From NCBI RefSeq assembly GCF_004458765.1, contig NZ_SPJX01000296.1:61965-125964 (forward strand): DNA of 64,000 nucleotides. Direction: 5' to 3'. How positions within the stretch are numbered: position 1 is the stretch's first letter; every line of letters begins with the position of its first letter. This DNA is from Microvirga pakistanensis. GTDB lineage: Bacteria; Pseudomonadota; Alphaproteobacteria; Rhizobiales; Beijerinckiaceae. Position numbers and translations under genes: made by a program. The notes below the pieces were generated by a model. It worked only from the letters and a program-made list of their open reading frames with translations, had not been told where the DNA came from and ran no database searches. Shown here piece after piece: positions 19,116 through 28,243 of this stretch.

Positions 19116-20954
19116 ATGGGCCGATCCATGCTCGGCGGAAGCGACGGCACTGTCGGTGCCTCGCCGCAGGCCCAGTCGCCACCTGCGGCGGAGGACGTGC
19201 GTGCGCAGCTCGCCATTCTCCTCGCCAGCCCCGACCTCGATGCCCCCGCGCGGGCTCGCAGGTTCCTCCGCTATGTCGTCGAGGAGACGCTCGCCGGCCG
19301 CGCCGACCGCATCAAGGCCTATGCGATCGGCACCGAGGTGTTCGAGCGGAGCCCGGACTTCGATGCCCAGAGCGATCCGGTCGTGCGGATCGAGGCTGGA
19401 AGGCTGCGCCGGGCCCTGGAGCGCTACTATCTCTCCGACGGCCGGTCCGACCCGGTCGTCATCACCATCCCGAAGGGAGCGTACATCCCGCACTTCGCTT
19501 GGCGTAGGCCGCCGGTCGCTGAAGCCGACCCTGCCCCGACCACTGCGTCGACAGGGCATGCTGGCAATTCTCCGCCCCAGCACCGGATGCCCTGGCTCGC
19601 CACTGCCGCCGTCGTGGCTATCCTCCTTGCCGGGTTCGTCTTGTTGGATCTGTGGAACGACAGTGCTTCTCGTGCGCCTCAAGCATCGGTCCACCTGCCC
19701 CCCGGGGGGCCGGCCCTTGTCGTCATGCCATTTGCTGCCCTGGGGGAGGCTCCCGCCGCCAAGACCTACGCGGACGGATTGACCGAGGAGGTCATGAGCC
19801 AGTTCGCCCGCTTCAAGGAAGTGACTGTCATCGGACGGGAGACGTCGCGCAGCATCCCGCCGGGTGCGGATGCCACCCGTCTCCGCAATGACCTCGGCGT
19901 CCGGTACGTGCTGGAGGGAAGCGTGCGTGCCGCAGCGCACCGTCTTCGCATCACCGGCCGGCTCCTCGATGTGGAAACGGGCGCCGTCCTGTGGTCGCAG
20001 ATCTACGACGAGGACTTGAAGGCTCGTGATCTCTTCACGATCCAGGACGACGTCGCGCGCAAGGTCACCACGGCAGTGGCGCAGCCCTACGGCATCATCC
20101 AGCGAGCCCACCAGACCCGAACCGGTACCCGTCCGCCCGACGACCTTGAGGCCTATGGCTGCACGCTGCGGTTCTACGATTACCGGGCGGCGCTGTCTGA
20201 GGAGAGCCATGCCGCGATCCGGTCCTGCCTGGAACGGGCCGTTGCAGCCCATCCCGAATTTGCGACCGCCTGGGCGATGCTGTCCGTCCTGTATCTCGAC
20301 GAGGACCGCTTCGGGTTTAACCCGAAGGCCGAGCCCGCGACCGCTATCGAACGCTCCCTCGATGCGGCCCGCCGCGCCACCCGCCTCGATCCCGAGAACG
20401 TGCGGGCGCTCCAGTCCCTGATGATGGCGCTGTTCTTCGCCCGGCAGCCTGCCGAGGCGCTGGAGGTCGGCGAGCGGGCGGTGGCGCTCAACCCGAACGA
20501 CACCGAGCTGCTCGGCGAGTTCGGAACCCGGCTGGGCCAGGCGGGCGCTTGGCATCGCGGCGCCGAGCTGTTGGAGCAGGCGCTCGCCCGCAACCCGGGA
20601 CACTCTGGCTACTATAGCGGCACGCTGGCGGTCTACGCCTACATGCAGCACGACTATGCCCGTGCCGAGAGCTTGATCCGGCAGGCAGCACTGGAGAAGT
20701 TCCCCCTCTTCCACTTCGTCGCCGCCGTCATCTATGCCCAACTCGGCAGGGCGGTTGAAGCCGCTGAGGCCCGTGACGAGTTCCTGCGCATGCGCCCGAC
20801 CATCTTCGAACGCTGGGACGAGGAAATGGCCAAGCGCAACTACCGGCCCGAGGATGCAGCCCATTTCGCCGAGGGAGCCCGCAAGGCGGGCTTTCCGATG
20901 CCGGCGCGAACCGCCGCGGAAGCGATGCTACAGGCATCGCCGCCCCCGCGCTGA
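19116..20954 (+). CDS. Membrane-anchored TolB-like/TPR protein with N-terminal regulatory domain
   Basis: 612 residues. Residues about 25-115 form a helical domain with R-F-L-R-Y-V-V-E-E-T-L-A-G-R and D-P-V-V-R-I-E-A-G-R-L-R-R, often found at the start of TPR regulators and possibly DNA-binding. One membrane helix follows (about 152-172), then a TolB N-terminal-like (FlgO-like) domain with L-T-E-E-V-M-S-Q-F-A-R-F and V-L-E-G-S-V-R, and four or more TPR units. The family is sometimes labelled as adenylate cyclase, but no cyclase domain is present. A signalling or scaffold role at the inner membrane is inferred. It is divergent from the MscS unit. Confidence 0.82.
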   Translation: MGRSMLGGSDGTVGASPQAQSPPAAEDVRAQLAILLASPDLDAPARARRFLRYVVEETLAGRADRIKAYAIGTEVFERSPDFDAQSDPVVRIEAGRLRRALERYYLSDGRSDPVVITIPKGAYIPHFAWRRPPVAEADPAPTTASTGHAGNSPPQHRMPWLATAAVVAILLAGFVLLDLWNDSASRAPQASVHLPPGGPALVVMPFAALGEAPAAKTYADGLTEEVMSQFARFKEVTVIGRETSRSIPPGADATRLRNDLGVRYVLEGSVRAAAHRLRITGRLLDVETGAVLWSQIYDEDLKARDLFTIQDDVARKVTTAVAQPYGIIQRAHQTRTGTRPPDDLEAYGCTLRFYDYRAALSEESHAAIRSCLERAVAAHPEFATAWAMLSVLYLDEDRFGFNPKAEPATAIERSLDAARRATRLDPENVRALQSLMMALFFARQPAEALEVGERAVALNPNDTELLGEFGTRLGQAGAWHRGAELLEQALARNPGHSGYYSGTLAVYAYMQHDYARAESLIRQAALEKFPLFHFVAAVIYAQLGRAVEAAEARDEFLRMRPTIFERWDEEMAKRNYRPEDAAHFAEGARKAGFPMPARTAAEAMLQASPPPR

Positions 20955-21156
20955 CCATCCTCACATCACGTAAACTACACGATGCTACAGGCGCGACGCT
21001 CCATCCGTTGCTAACGTCCGGCCAGTGGGCATGGCGAACCCGAGAGCCTCACTCACGGGTACCGTCGAGCGAGGAGCCGCAGGTCAGGATCGCCTCCGTG
21101 AGGACAAGCCATGTGTCGCGCAGTCCTCAGAGCCCAATTGCAAAGGGAGATTTGTC

Positions 21157-22602
21157 ATGACGATGAAGCTAACCCGCCGCCAGGCGGCGATCGGTGCCTT
21201 GAGCCTGCTTGCCGGCACCACGATGAGCACCGTCAGTGAGGCTCACCTGGGCGAGCTGTTGGGCATCGACGAAGGCCTCGAGGACTTCTGGCTGGCAACC
21301 GACGCCTACATTTACGGCTATCCGCTGGTTACCATGGAGATGACGCGCCGGGTCATCACCAACGTGGCCGCCCCGGAGGGCACTCGGGCACCGATGGGCC
21401 AGATCATCAAGCTCCGGCACTATCCGGACGCCACGTTCCGGGACGTGACCGCGCCCAACGCCGACACGCTCTACACGACGGCGTTCTTCGACGTCGGCAA
21501 GGAGCCCTGGGTGTTGAGCCTGCCGGACATGAAGGACCGCTACTTCCTCATGCCGATGCTGGACGGCTGGACGACAGTGTTCCAGGTCCCCGGCAAGCGC
21601 ACCACCGGCACGGGTGCCCAGACCTATGCCATCACCGGACCCGGCTGGAGCGGCACGCTGCCGGCGGGCATCAAGGAGTACAAGTCGCCGACCAACATCG
21701 TCTGGCTGCTCGGCCGCATCTACTGCACCGGCACGCCGGAGGACTACGTCGAGGTGCATGCGCTCCAGGACCAGGTCAGGCTGGTGCCGCTCAGCGCCTA
21801 CGGGAAACCGTACACGCCGCCTGCCGGCAAGGTCGACCCGTCGATCGACATGAAGACCGCCGTGCGCGATCAGGTGAACCGCATGGATGCGGTGGCGTAC
21901 TTCACCCTGCTGGCGGAGCTGATGAAGACGAACCCGCCGTCGGCTGCGGATGCCCCCGCCCTTGCGAAGTTCGCCAAGATCGGGCTCGTGCCCGGCCAGG
22001 ACTTCGACGCGAGTAAGCTCCGGGCCGACTTCGCCCGGCGCATCCCGGAGATCGCCAACGACCGGATCATGATCCAGTTCAAGATCAACAAGGACGTCCA
22101 TGATATCGACGGCTGGGGCTTCACGACGAAGACCGGGATCTACGGCACCGACTACCTGATGCGTGCCCTCGTCACGGCGATCGGGCTCGGGGCCAACCGC
22201 CCGCAGGACGCCGTCTATCCCACCTCGCAGAAGGACGGCGACGGCAGTGCGTATGACGGGGCCAACAAGTACGTGATGCGCTTCGCCAAGGGCCAGTTGC
22301 CGCCGGTGGAAGGCTTCTGGTCGCTGACGATGTACGACGGCGCCTACTTCTTCGTGCCCAACCCGATCAACCGCTACTCCGTCAGCGCGCGCCAGGACCT
22401 GAAGGCCAATCCGGACGGCTCGGTCGACCTCTACATCCAGAAGGACTCGCCCGGGGCGGACAAGGAGTCGAACTGGCTGCCCGCACCGGCCGGCAAGTTC
22501 ATCCTGATGCTGCGGATGTACTGGCCGGACGAAAGCAACCCCTCGATCATCGACGGCACCTGGACGATCCCACCGGTCAAGAAGGTCAGCGACCGGGCCT
22601 AG
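21157..22602 (+). CDS. DUF1254/DUF1214 domain protein, Tat-type export signal
   Basis: 481 residues. The N-terminus M-T-M-K-L-T-R-R-Q-A-A-I-G with a hydrophobic stretch looks like a twin-arginine signal. A DUF1254 domain follows (Y-I-Y-G-Y-P-L-V, then N-A-D-T-L-Y-T-T-A-F-F-D), and a C-terminal DUF1214 domain (A-Y-F-F-V-P-N-P-I-N-R-Y-S-V and L-Y-I-Q). Proteins of this two-domain family are periplasmic and of unknown function. ATG at 21157 follows AAAGGGAG. It precedes the outer-membrane barrel gene by 95 bp, with a strong stem-loop between them, suggesting one transcript. Confidence 0.92.
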   Translation: MTMKLTRRQAAIGALSLLAGTTMSTVSEAHLGELLGIDEGLEDFWLATDAYIYGYPLVTMEMTRRVITNVAAPEGTRAPMGQIIKLRHYPDATFRDVTAPNADTLYTTAFFDVGKEPWVLSLPDMKDRYFLMPMLDGWTTVFQVPGKRTTGTGAQTYAITGPGWSGTLPAGIKEYKSPTNIVWLLGRIYCTGTPEDYVEVHALQDQVRLVPLSAYGKPYTPPAGKVDPSIDMKTAVRDQVNRMDAVAYFTLLAELMKTNPPSAADAPALAKFAKIGLVPGQDFDASKLRADFARRIPEIANDRIMIQFKINKDVHDIDGWGFTTKTGIYGTDYLMRALVTAIGLGANRPQDAVYPTSQKDGDGSAYDGANKYVMRFAKGQLPPVEGFWSLTMYDGAYFFVPNPINRYSVSARQDLKANPDGSVDLYIQKDSPGADKESNWLPAPAGKFILMLRMYWPDESNPSIIDGTWTIPPVKKVSDRA

Positions 22603-22616
22603 CCGCGCACCAATCC

Positions 22617-22659
22617 GACCCCAGAATCGCGGATGACCTGGCTCTGCGATTCTGGGGTC
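22617..22659. repeat. Perfect 14-bp inverted repeat between two envelope genes
   Basis: GACCCCAGAATCGC and its exact reverse complement enclose a 15-nt loop, starting 15 bp after the DUF1254 stop and ending 38 bp before the barrel gene. No T-run follows, so it looks more like an mRNA-stabilising or attenuating hairpin than a full terminator. Confidence 0.6.
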
Positions 22660-22697
22660 GGCAGTAGCCGACACGACACGAACGTTGGAGGACGATC

Positions 22698-23597
22698 ATG
22701 CAGACCCGTGCGTTGGGAATTCGTCGTGCCGTGCTCGCGTCCGTTTGTGTAATGCTCGCGACGGGAGGAATTGCGTGGGCGGCAGACCCGGGTCCGGCCC
22801 GGGCGCCCGTCGTCGAGGCGCTGCCCATGCCGCCCTCGTGGAGCTTCCGCATCACGCCCTATGGATGGCTCATGGCATTGGACGGCGCCCAGACCGTGCG
22901 TGGGCGCTCGGTAAAGGTCGACGCGAGCTTCATCGACATCGTCGAGAAGAGCGACACCCTCGTGGGCCTGATGGGTAACTTCGAGGCCCGCAACGGCCCA
23001 TTCGCCCTCTATGGCGACCTCGTCTGGAGCAGCATCGGCTTCGAACGCAACGGCGTCAGGACGCGCACTCCCGCGCCGGGCGTCACGACAACCGTCGGCC
23101 GCGCCCTCAGCTTGGACATCCAGATGGCCATCGCGGAGATCGGGGCAGCCTACGAGGTCGCCCGCTTCGGTGCGCTGGCATTCGACGTTCTCGGCGGCGC
23201 CCGCTACTGGTTTCAGAAGGCGGACCTCTCGTTCGAGGTCGATCGTACTATCGGGATCGGGGACGTGGAAGTGGTGGGCGGCCGCGCCTTTGCCCGCTCG
23301 AGGTCCGTCGACTGGCTTGATCCCGTGATCGGCGCACGGGTGCGCTACATGGTGGCTCCGGGTCATGAATTTTGGCTGCGTGGTGACATCGGCGGGTTCG
23401 GCGTCGGCAGCGACTTCTCCTGGCAGGCGATCTGCGCCTACGGATTCGAGTTCGGCAGGTACCAGGGCATCACGTTCTCGGGCGTGATCGGCTATCGGGC
23501 GCTGTACGTCGACTATGGCCAGGGTGAGGGTCGCCAGCGCTACGAGTTCGACATGCTCCAGCACGGCCCCGTGCTCGGCCTTAGCGCACGGTTCTAG
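22698..23597 (+). CDS. Outer-membrane beta-barrel protein
   Basis: 299 residues with a signal peptide (about 1-29, ending A-W-A-A) and a body of alternating amphipathic strands such as G-P-F-A-L-Y-G-D-L-V-W-S and A-L-A-F-D-V-L-G-G-A-R-Y-W. The last residue is Phe (L-S-A-R-F), the signature used by the BAM machinery. The family cannot be named with certainty. ATG at 22698 sits behind GGAGGA. It probably shares a transcript with the upstream DUF1254 gene. Confidence 0.82.
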   Translation: MQTRALGIRRAVLASVCVMLATGGIAWAADPGPARAPVVEALPMPPSWSFRITPYGWLMALDGAQTVRGRSVKVDASFIDIVEKSDTLVGLMGNFEARNGPFALYGDLVWSSIGFERNGVRTRTPAPGVTTTVGRALSLDIQMAIAEIGAAYEVARFGALAFDVLGGARYWFQKADLSFEVDRTIGIGDVEVVGGRAFARSRSVDWLDPVIGARVRYMVAPGHEFWLRGDIGGFGVGSDFSWQAICAYGFEFGRYQGITFSGVIGYRALYVDYGQGEGRQRYEFDMLQHGPVLGLSARF

Positions 23598-23702
23598 TCG
23601 GCGGGGGAACGCCGAAATTGTGACGCATCGGCGGTCTTCCTATACTCGTCGAAAGCATAGTGGCATCGGCACGGCCCGGGATGGTGCGCTCAGGAGCATC
23701 CC

Positions 23703-24488
23703 TTGAAATCAAGCCTCACAGTGTTCGCGCGCTACGCCGGCCTTGCAGGGTTGCCCGCCTTCTTCCCGGCCTTCGCGAGGGCGGCTTGGCTTGAGATCCT
23801 CCCGGAGTTCAATCCGTTCAAGTACAACTCGTTTCCCGTGAACGCGGCCCGTCAGTCCTATCTTGTCACGCAGGCCGCCCAGGCTCAGGTTGCCCGCGCG
23901 GCAGGCAATGGCACGATCACCCGGCTCCCGCGGATCCACACGTTCCAGTCCGTCGTCGACTACACCGTCAGCACCCAGGCCGTTGTCTCGGGCCTGTACG
24001 CGCGGCTTCCAGCCAACGGGAGCGAGTTGACCCGGTTCGACCTCAACCGGGTGATCCGGCTCGGTCCGCTCGTCGACCGCTCTATGGAGACCATCGTCGA
24101 GCGGCTTCTGCCCGCCGCACCGCGCGCGTTCAGGACGACGCTCGTCACCAATGCCAGCCCGTCCTCGCTGGAGGCCGTCGAACGCTCGATCGAGGCAGGC
24201 GGAGCGACGGAGGCCGTACATGGGCTCGGCCTCGCCTTCCCGCCCGGCGCGTTCTCCCTGTCCCACGTCGCGATTCCGTTCCCGGTGACGGACCCACTCT
24301 ACGGGTCACACCCCGATCCCCGGGAGAGCTTCGGTCTCCACCTCGGAACCCTGACACCCCGCGGTGAACGCGGTGTTCTGCTGGTCCCACTGGACGCGCT
24401 GGTGAGGATCTCGTCCAATCCGTTCTACCCGTACCTGGAGCGCAGAGTCTCCGAGGGAATCGACGGTCAATTGCCTCCGGCGCAGTGA
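23703..24488 (+). pseudogene. C-terminal half of an alpha/beta hydrolase, N-terminus lost
   Basis: The 261-residue frame begins with TTG inside what is internal sequence of a longer Rhizobiales alpha/beta hydrolase family: A-G-L-A-G-L-P-A-F-F-P-A-F, then L-P-E-F-N-P-F-K-Y-N-S-F-P-V-N, T-F-Q-S-V-V-D-Y-T-V-S-T and the final F-S-L-S-H-V-A-I-P-F and L-G-T-L-x-P-R-G-E-R-G-V-L. The first strands and the G-x-S-x-G nucleophile elbow are missing, so it should lack hydrolase activity. A signal-like start could be coincidental. That it is a truncation rests on remembered family length, not on a search. Confidence 0.6.
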
Positions 24489-24648
24489 CAGGCTGCCGAT
24501 GGCAGTCGATCGTCACCCTTTCAGCACCCACGAAATTTTCGCGCCAGCGCGAGCCAGCCGTCCGGAAGATTGCATCCTGTTGGCGCAACATTCGACTAAT
24601 TTCAATCACAAACCAAACCGCCTCCTCCCGGCAGCTTGCCCGTCCAAG

Positions 24649-24931
24649 ATGCAGTGGCGCGAGGCAGGCGACGAGGGCTACCGCATCGCGGCGGCCGCAG
24701 ACGGTGCCTTCACGAGCCTCCTGACCCGCCTGCGCGAGCAGGTGCAGGGGACGGCCCCGGCGCAAGTTCGGCCGCCCGTACGAGTGGGTCTCGAGCGAGG
24801 AGAAGGATCCCGCTTACGCCGCCATCGGGGACAGGATCGCCCGTCACCTGATCGCCACCACAGCGATCGGTTCCGGGGATGAGATCTTCGGTGTGCCCGT
24901 CGCCGAGCGGCGCCTGCACTCGAGCAGCAAG
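24649..24931 (+). pseudogene. Probable frameshifted small gene
   Basis: Two frames carry protein-like sequence end to end. The first, from ATG 24649, reads M-Q-W-R-E-A-G-D-E-G-Y-R-I-A-A-A-A-D-G-A-F. From about 24765 the sense continues in another frame with F-G-R-P-Y-E-W-V-S-S-E-E-K-D-P-A-Y and I-A-R-H-L-I-A-T-T-A-I-G-S-G-D-E-I. A strong terminator follows directly, as expected for a once-functional gene. One indel near 24760 would explain it. No family recognised. Confidence 0.35.
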
Positions 24932-24959
24932 CCCCCGAGGAATTCCTCGGGGGTTTTTG
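24932..24959 (+). terminator. Strong intrinsic terminator
   Basis: A 9-bp perfect stem (CCCCCGAGG/CCTCGGGGG) with an AATT loop, followed by TTTTTGTT. It ends the broken small gene and possibly the transcript starting upstream. Confidence 0.92.
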
Positions 24960-25037
24960 TTGGCTTGACGATGGGTGCCGGGTCTCCGTTCGAGGCCGAA
25001 GTCAGGTCCCAGAAAATAAGGGTTCTAGCCGCCCCTG

Positions 25038-25409
25038 GTGAAAATATTGAGTCAATTCACACTGTTTGTTGCCTTGGTCGCGTCCATGTTCGACCGTCAT
25101 CTTGCCGGTCTGGCAGAGCGTGAGGCGGCAGCCTTGCGCGCCAGCGACGAACGCTTCCGCCGGCTCTACAACAAGACTCCCCCGCCCCTATATTCCCGAA
25201 GAGAGGACGGAATGATCGAACACGGCAGCGATGCATGGCTCGATCTTCTGGGCTACAGCCGCGATGAGGTCATTGGGCGCCGGGTCTCGGACTTCCTGAC
25301 AGAGGAATCGGTCACCCGCCACCGGGAGCCGGTCTGGCCGGCGTTTCTCGCAGAAGGCATGGTGGAAGACGTCGAGTATCAAGCCGCGACCAAGGACCAG
25401 GGACGATGA
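25038..25409 (+). pseudogene. PAS-domain sensor fragment
   Basis: 123 codons from a GTG. Residues about 38-115 are a PAS domain: E-R-F-R-R-L-Y-N-K-T-P-P-P-L, G-M-I-E-H-G-S-D-A-W-L-D-L-L-G-Y and D-E-V-I-G-R-R-V-S-D-F. It stops at the usual D-V-E-Y-Q-x-x-T-K-D position, before the last PAS strand and any kinase or output domain. It is best read as the 5' remnant of a sensor kinase or cyclic-di-GMP gene. The SDR gene starts 51 bp later. Confidence 0.6.
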
Positions 25410-25460
25410 TCCGGCCGATCCTGAAGAAGACCATCTGATTGTCGCTAGAGGTTTATCATC

Positions 25461-26165
25461 ATGGCACCTGAGAAAGTCGCAATCATCACTGCCGGCGGGA
25501 GCGGCATGGGAGCCGCCGCCGCCAAACGGCTTGCGGCCGAGGGCTACAGGATCGCCATTCTCTCCTCATCGGGAAAAGGCGAGACCCTGGCACGTGAACT
25601 TGGCGGAATTAGTGTAACCGGGTCCAACCAATCGAACGATGACCTTGGAAAACTGGTGGAGCAGACACTTTCGAAGTGGGGTCGCATCGACGTCCTGGTG
25701 AACAGCGCGGGCCATGGTCCCCGGGGGCAGATCCTGGAGATCAGCGATGACGAATGGCACAAAGCGATGGATACCTACCTCATGAACGTGATCCGGCCCG
25801 TGCGCCTCATCACGCCGGTCATGCAGACCCAGAAGTCGGGATCGATCATCAACATCTCGACGGCCTGGGCCTTCGAGCCTTCGGCGATGTTTCCCACATC
25901 CGCGGTTTTCCGCGCGGGCCTCGCAGCCTACACCAAGATCTTCGCCGACACTTATGCTGCCGAGAACATCCGGATGAACAACGTTCTTCCCGGATGGATC
26001 GACAGCCTGCCGGAAACAGAGGAGCGTCGGCGGTCGATTCCGATGCAGCGGTACGGAAAAAGTGAGGAGATCGCCGCAACGATCGCTTTCCTGGCCTTGG
26101 AGGGGGCTGCGTACATCACCGGTCAGAACATCCGCGTTGACGGTGGCCTCATGCGGTCCATCTGA
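25461..26165 (+). CDS. SDR-fold protein lacking the catalytic Tyr and Lys
   Basis: 234 residues with a classical short-chain dehydrogenase fold: cofactor loop T-A-G-G-S-G-M-G (10-17), N-S-A-G (81-84), Ser133 in I-N-I-S-T-A-W, and the C-terminal Y-I-T-G-Q-N-I-R-V-D-G-G. At the Y-x-x-x-K site the protein reads S-A-V-F-R, so Tyr is Ser147 and Lys is Arg151. The conventional hydride-transfer mechanism is therefore not expected, although NAD(P) binding probably persists. The same V-F-R-A-G-L pattern, as I remember it, recurs in a Rhizobiales subgroup, so this is likely a conserved feature rather than damage. Natural substrate unknown. Confidence 0.88.
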   Translation: MAPEKVAIITAGGSGMGAAAAKRLAAEGYRIAILSSSGKGETLARELGGISVTGSNQSNDDLGKLVEQTLSKWGRIDVLVNSAGHGPRGQILEISDDEWHKAMDTYLMNVIRPVRLITPVMQTQKSGSIINISTAWAFEPSAMFPTSAVFRAGLAAYTKIFADTYAAENIRMNNVLPGWIDSLPETEERRRSIPMQRYGKSEEIAATIAFLALEGAAYITGQNIRVDGGLMRSI

Positions 26166-26232
26166 AAATCATCCGCGACATCTGCTTTTGACCGTGGCAG
26201 ATCAGCTGAAGGCAACTGCATAGGATCGCCTT

Positions 26233-27249
26233 ATGAAGAAGATTGGCTTTCTCTCGTTCGGGCATTGGTCGCCTTCGCCACAGTCACAGACGCGTTCGGC
26301 CCGTGATGCCCTTCTCCAATCCATCGACCTTGCCGTGGCGGCGGAGGAGCTTGGCGCGGACGGCGCTTACTTCCGCGTCCACCACTTCGCGCGCCAGCTC
26401 GCCTCGCCCTTCCCCCTGCTGGCGGCGATCGGCGCAAAGACCAGCCGCATCGAGATCGGCACCGCCGTCATCGACATGCGCTACGAGAATCCTCTCTACA
26501 TGGCCGAGGATGCGGGGGCGGCCGATCTGATCAGTAATGGGCGTCTCCAGCTCGGCATCAGTCGCGGCTCGCCTGAGCAGGTGATCGACGGGTGGCGTTA
26601 TTTCGGCTACGTGCCCGAAGAGGGCCAAAGCGATGCCGACATGGCCCGACACCATACGGAGGTGCTCCTGAACGTCCTCAAAGGCGAGGGCTTTGCCGAA
26701 CCGAATCCCCGTCCGATGTTCCCGAACCCGCCCGGCTTGCTGCGCATCGAGCCGCATTCCGAGGGCCTGCGCGAACGGATCTGGTGGGGATCTGCTTCCA
26801 ACGCGACTGCGGTGTGGGCCGCGCAGCAGGGCATGAACCTCCAGAGCTCAACCCTGAAGGAAGACGAGACGGGCGAGCCCTTCCACGTTCAGCAGGCCAA
26901 GCAGATCCGTCGCTACAGGGAAGCCTGGAAGGAGGCGGGACATGCCCGCAAGCCCCGCGTCTCCGTCTCGCGCTCCATCTTCGCGCTCGTGGACGACCGC
27001 GATCACGCCTATTTCGGGCGCGGCAAGGACAGCGACCAGATCGGCATCATCGACAACATGCGTGCGATCTTCGGCCGCTCCTATGCCGCGGAGCCGGACA
27101 GGCTCGTGGAGGAACTCAAGGTGGACGAGGCGATCGCAGAAGCCGATACGCTGCTTTTGACCGTGCCGAACCAACTCGGCGTCGCTTACAACGCCCATGT
27201 CATCGAGGCCATCCTGAAGCATGTCGCTCCGGCCCTGGGCTGGCGTTGA
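26233..27249 (+). CDS. LLM-class flavin-dependent oxidoreductase
   Basis: 338 residues with the luciferase-like TIM-barrel layout: A-E-E-L-G-A-D-G-A-Y-F-R-V-H-H near residue 37, I-G-T-A-V-I-D-M-R-Y-E-N-P near 75, and L-Q-L-G-I-S-R-G-S-P-E-Q near 107. The family uses reduced FMN or F420 to oxidise small molecules such as alkanes, sulfonates or aldehydes. It follows the SDR gene by 67 bp on the same strand and may share its transcript. Specific substrate cannot be read from the sequence. Confidence 0.9.
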   Translation: MKKIGFLSFGHWSPSPQSQTRSARDALLQSIDLAVAAEELGADGAYFRVHHFARQLASPFPLLAAIGAKTSRIEIGTAVIDMRYENPLYMAEDAGAADLISNGRLQLGISRGSPEQVIDGWRYFGYVPEEGQSDADMARHHTEVLLNVLKGEGFAEPNPRPMFPNPPGLLRIEPHSEGLRERIWWGSASNATAVWAAQQGMNLQSSTLKEDETGEPFHVQQAKQIRRYREAWKEAGHARKPRVSVSRSIFALVDDRDHAYFGRGKDSDQIGIIDNMRAIFGRSYAAEPDRLVEELKVDEAIAEADTLLLTVPNQLGVAYNAHVIEAILKHVAPALGWR

Positions 27250-27383
27250 GGACGTTTCGACGGGTTAAGCCCTGCCGGCATCGATCGAAGCGAAACCCTG
27301 TAATGCTCGACGAAAGTCTGCTGGTGAGGATCAGCGTGGCCAGTTCGAATAAGATCTTGAAATAAACCGAGAAATGATTATTG

Positions 27384-27395
27384 TACCACTTGGTA
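27384..27395. promoter_or_regulatory. TetR-type operator upstream of the tetR gene
   Basis: TACCACTTGGTA, with perfect TACC/GGTA half-sites, lies 61 bp before the TetR-family start codon. The same TACC-N4-GGTA pattern occurs twice in the RND pump promoter at 32781-32807, which supports a common regulator. Confidence 0.65.
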
Positions 27396-27455
27396 TGTTA
27401 TGCTGCCGCGACGTCCGTGACCGACCCGCCGTTCCGGCAGCAGGATGGGAGAACC

Positions 27456-28046
27456 ATGGGCCGTCATCGCGAATTCGATCCTGACGAGGCGCTGCACATT
27501 GCGCTTCAGGTCTTTCGACGCCGGGGTTACGAGGGCACCTCCATCTCCGACCTGACGGAAGCCATGGGCATCACGCGACCCAGCCTCTATGCCACGTTCG
27601 GCAACAAGGAGGATCTCTTCCGCCGGACCCTCGACCTCTATGAGCGCCAGCACCTGTGCTTCGCGCATGAGGCCCTTCAGGCGCCGACGGCGCGGGAAGC
27701 GGTCGAGCGGCTCCTGCGCGGCTATGCCGACGTCCTGACCGATCCCACGAGCCCGCCCGGCTGTCTCGGCGTGAATGGGGCCGTGGCCTGCAGCGCGGCG
27801 AGCGAGCCGATCCGCGAGGAGCTCATCGCCCGTCGGATGGTCAACGAGAACAATCTGCGCGATCGTCTGGAGAAGGCACGCTCCGATGGCGATTTTCCGG
27901 ACGATGAGGATTCCGCCGACTGGGCGCGCTACATCGTCTCGATTGGCCTCGGGATGGCGGTGAGGGCCGCATCGGGAGCCTCGCGCGAGGACCTCCACCG
28001 TGTCGTCGATGTCGCCCTGCGGTGTTGGCCGACCGTCTCGCGCTGA
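27456..28046 (+). CDS. TetR/AcrR-family repressor, probable regulator of the RND pump
   Basis: 196 residues. Residues 1-55 are the helix-turn-helix: F-R-R-R-G-Y-E-G-T-S-I-S-D-L-T-E-A-M-G-I, then S-L-Y-A-T-F-G-N-K-E-D-L-F. The C-terminal ligand domain carries P-P-G-C-L-G-V-N-G, usual in TetR_C members of the NemR/AcrR branch, where the Cys (about position 107) can respond to electrophiles. ATG at 27456 begins the conserved G-R-x-R-E-F-D start. Its own promoter and the promoter of the RND genes share the TACC-N4-GGTA element. It is convergent with the RND gene. Confidence 0.9.
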   Translation: MGRHREFDPDEALHIALQVFRRRGYEGTSISDLTEAMGITRPSLYATFGNKEDLFRRTLDLYERQHLCFAHEALQAPTAREAVERLLRGYADVLTDPTSPPGCLGVNGAVACSAASEPIREELIARRMVNENNLRDRLEKARSDGDFPDDEDSADWARYIVSIGLGMAVRAASGASREDLHRVVDVALRCWPTVSR

Positions 28047-28243
28047 GGCCTCAACCGCTCCTGTCCCGGGTTCGATCCCTTACCTGCATCACCGAATGTC
28101 AGACGGATCGGGATGTCCGCTGCTCCGCAACGTCTCCCGAAGTCATGCCTGCCAGGGAAACGATGCGGACATGGCGACGGGACGGGTGATTGCCGGAACC
28201 AATTCAGGCAAGGCGCCCTGCTCTTTCGACACGATGCATCGAA

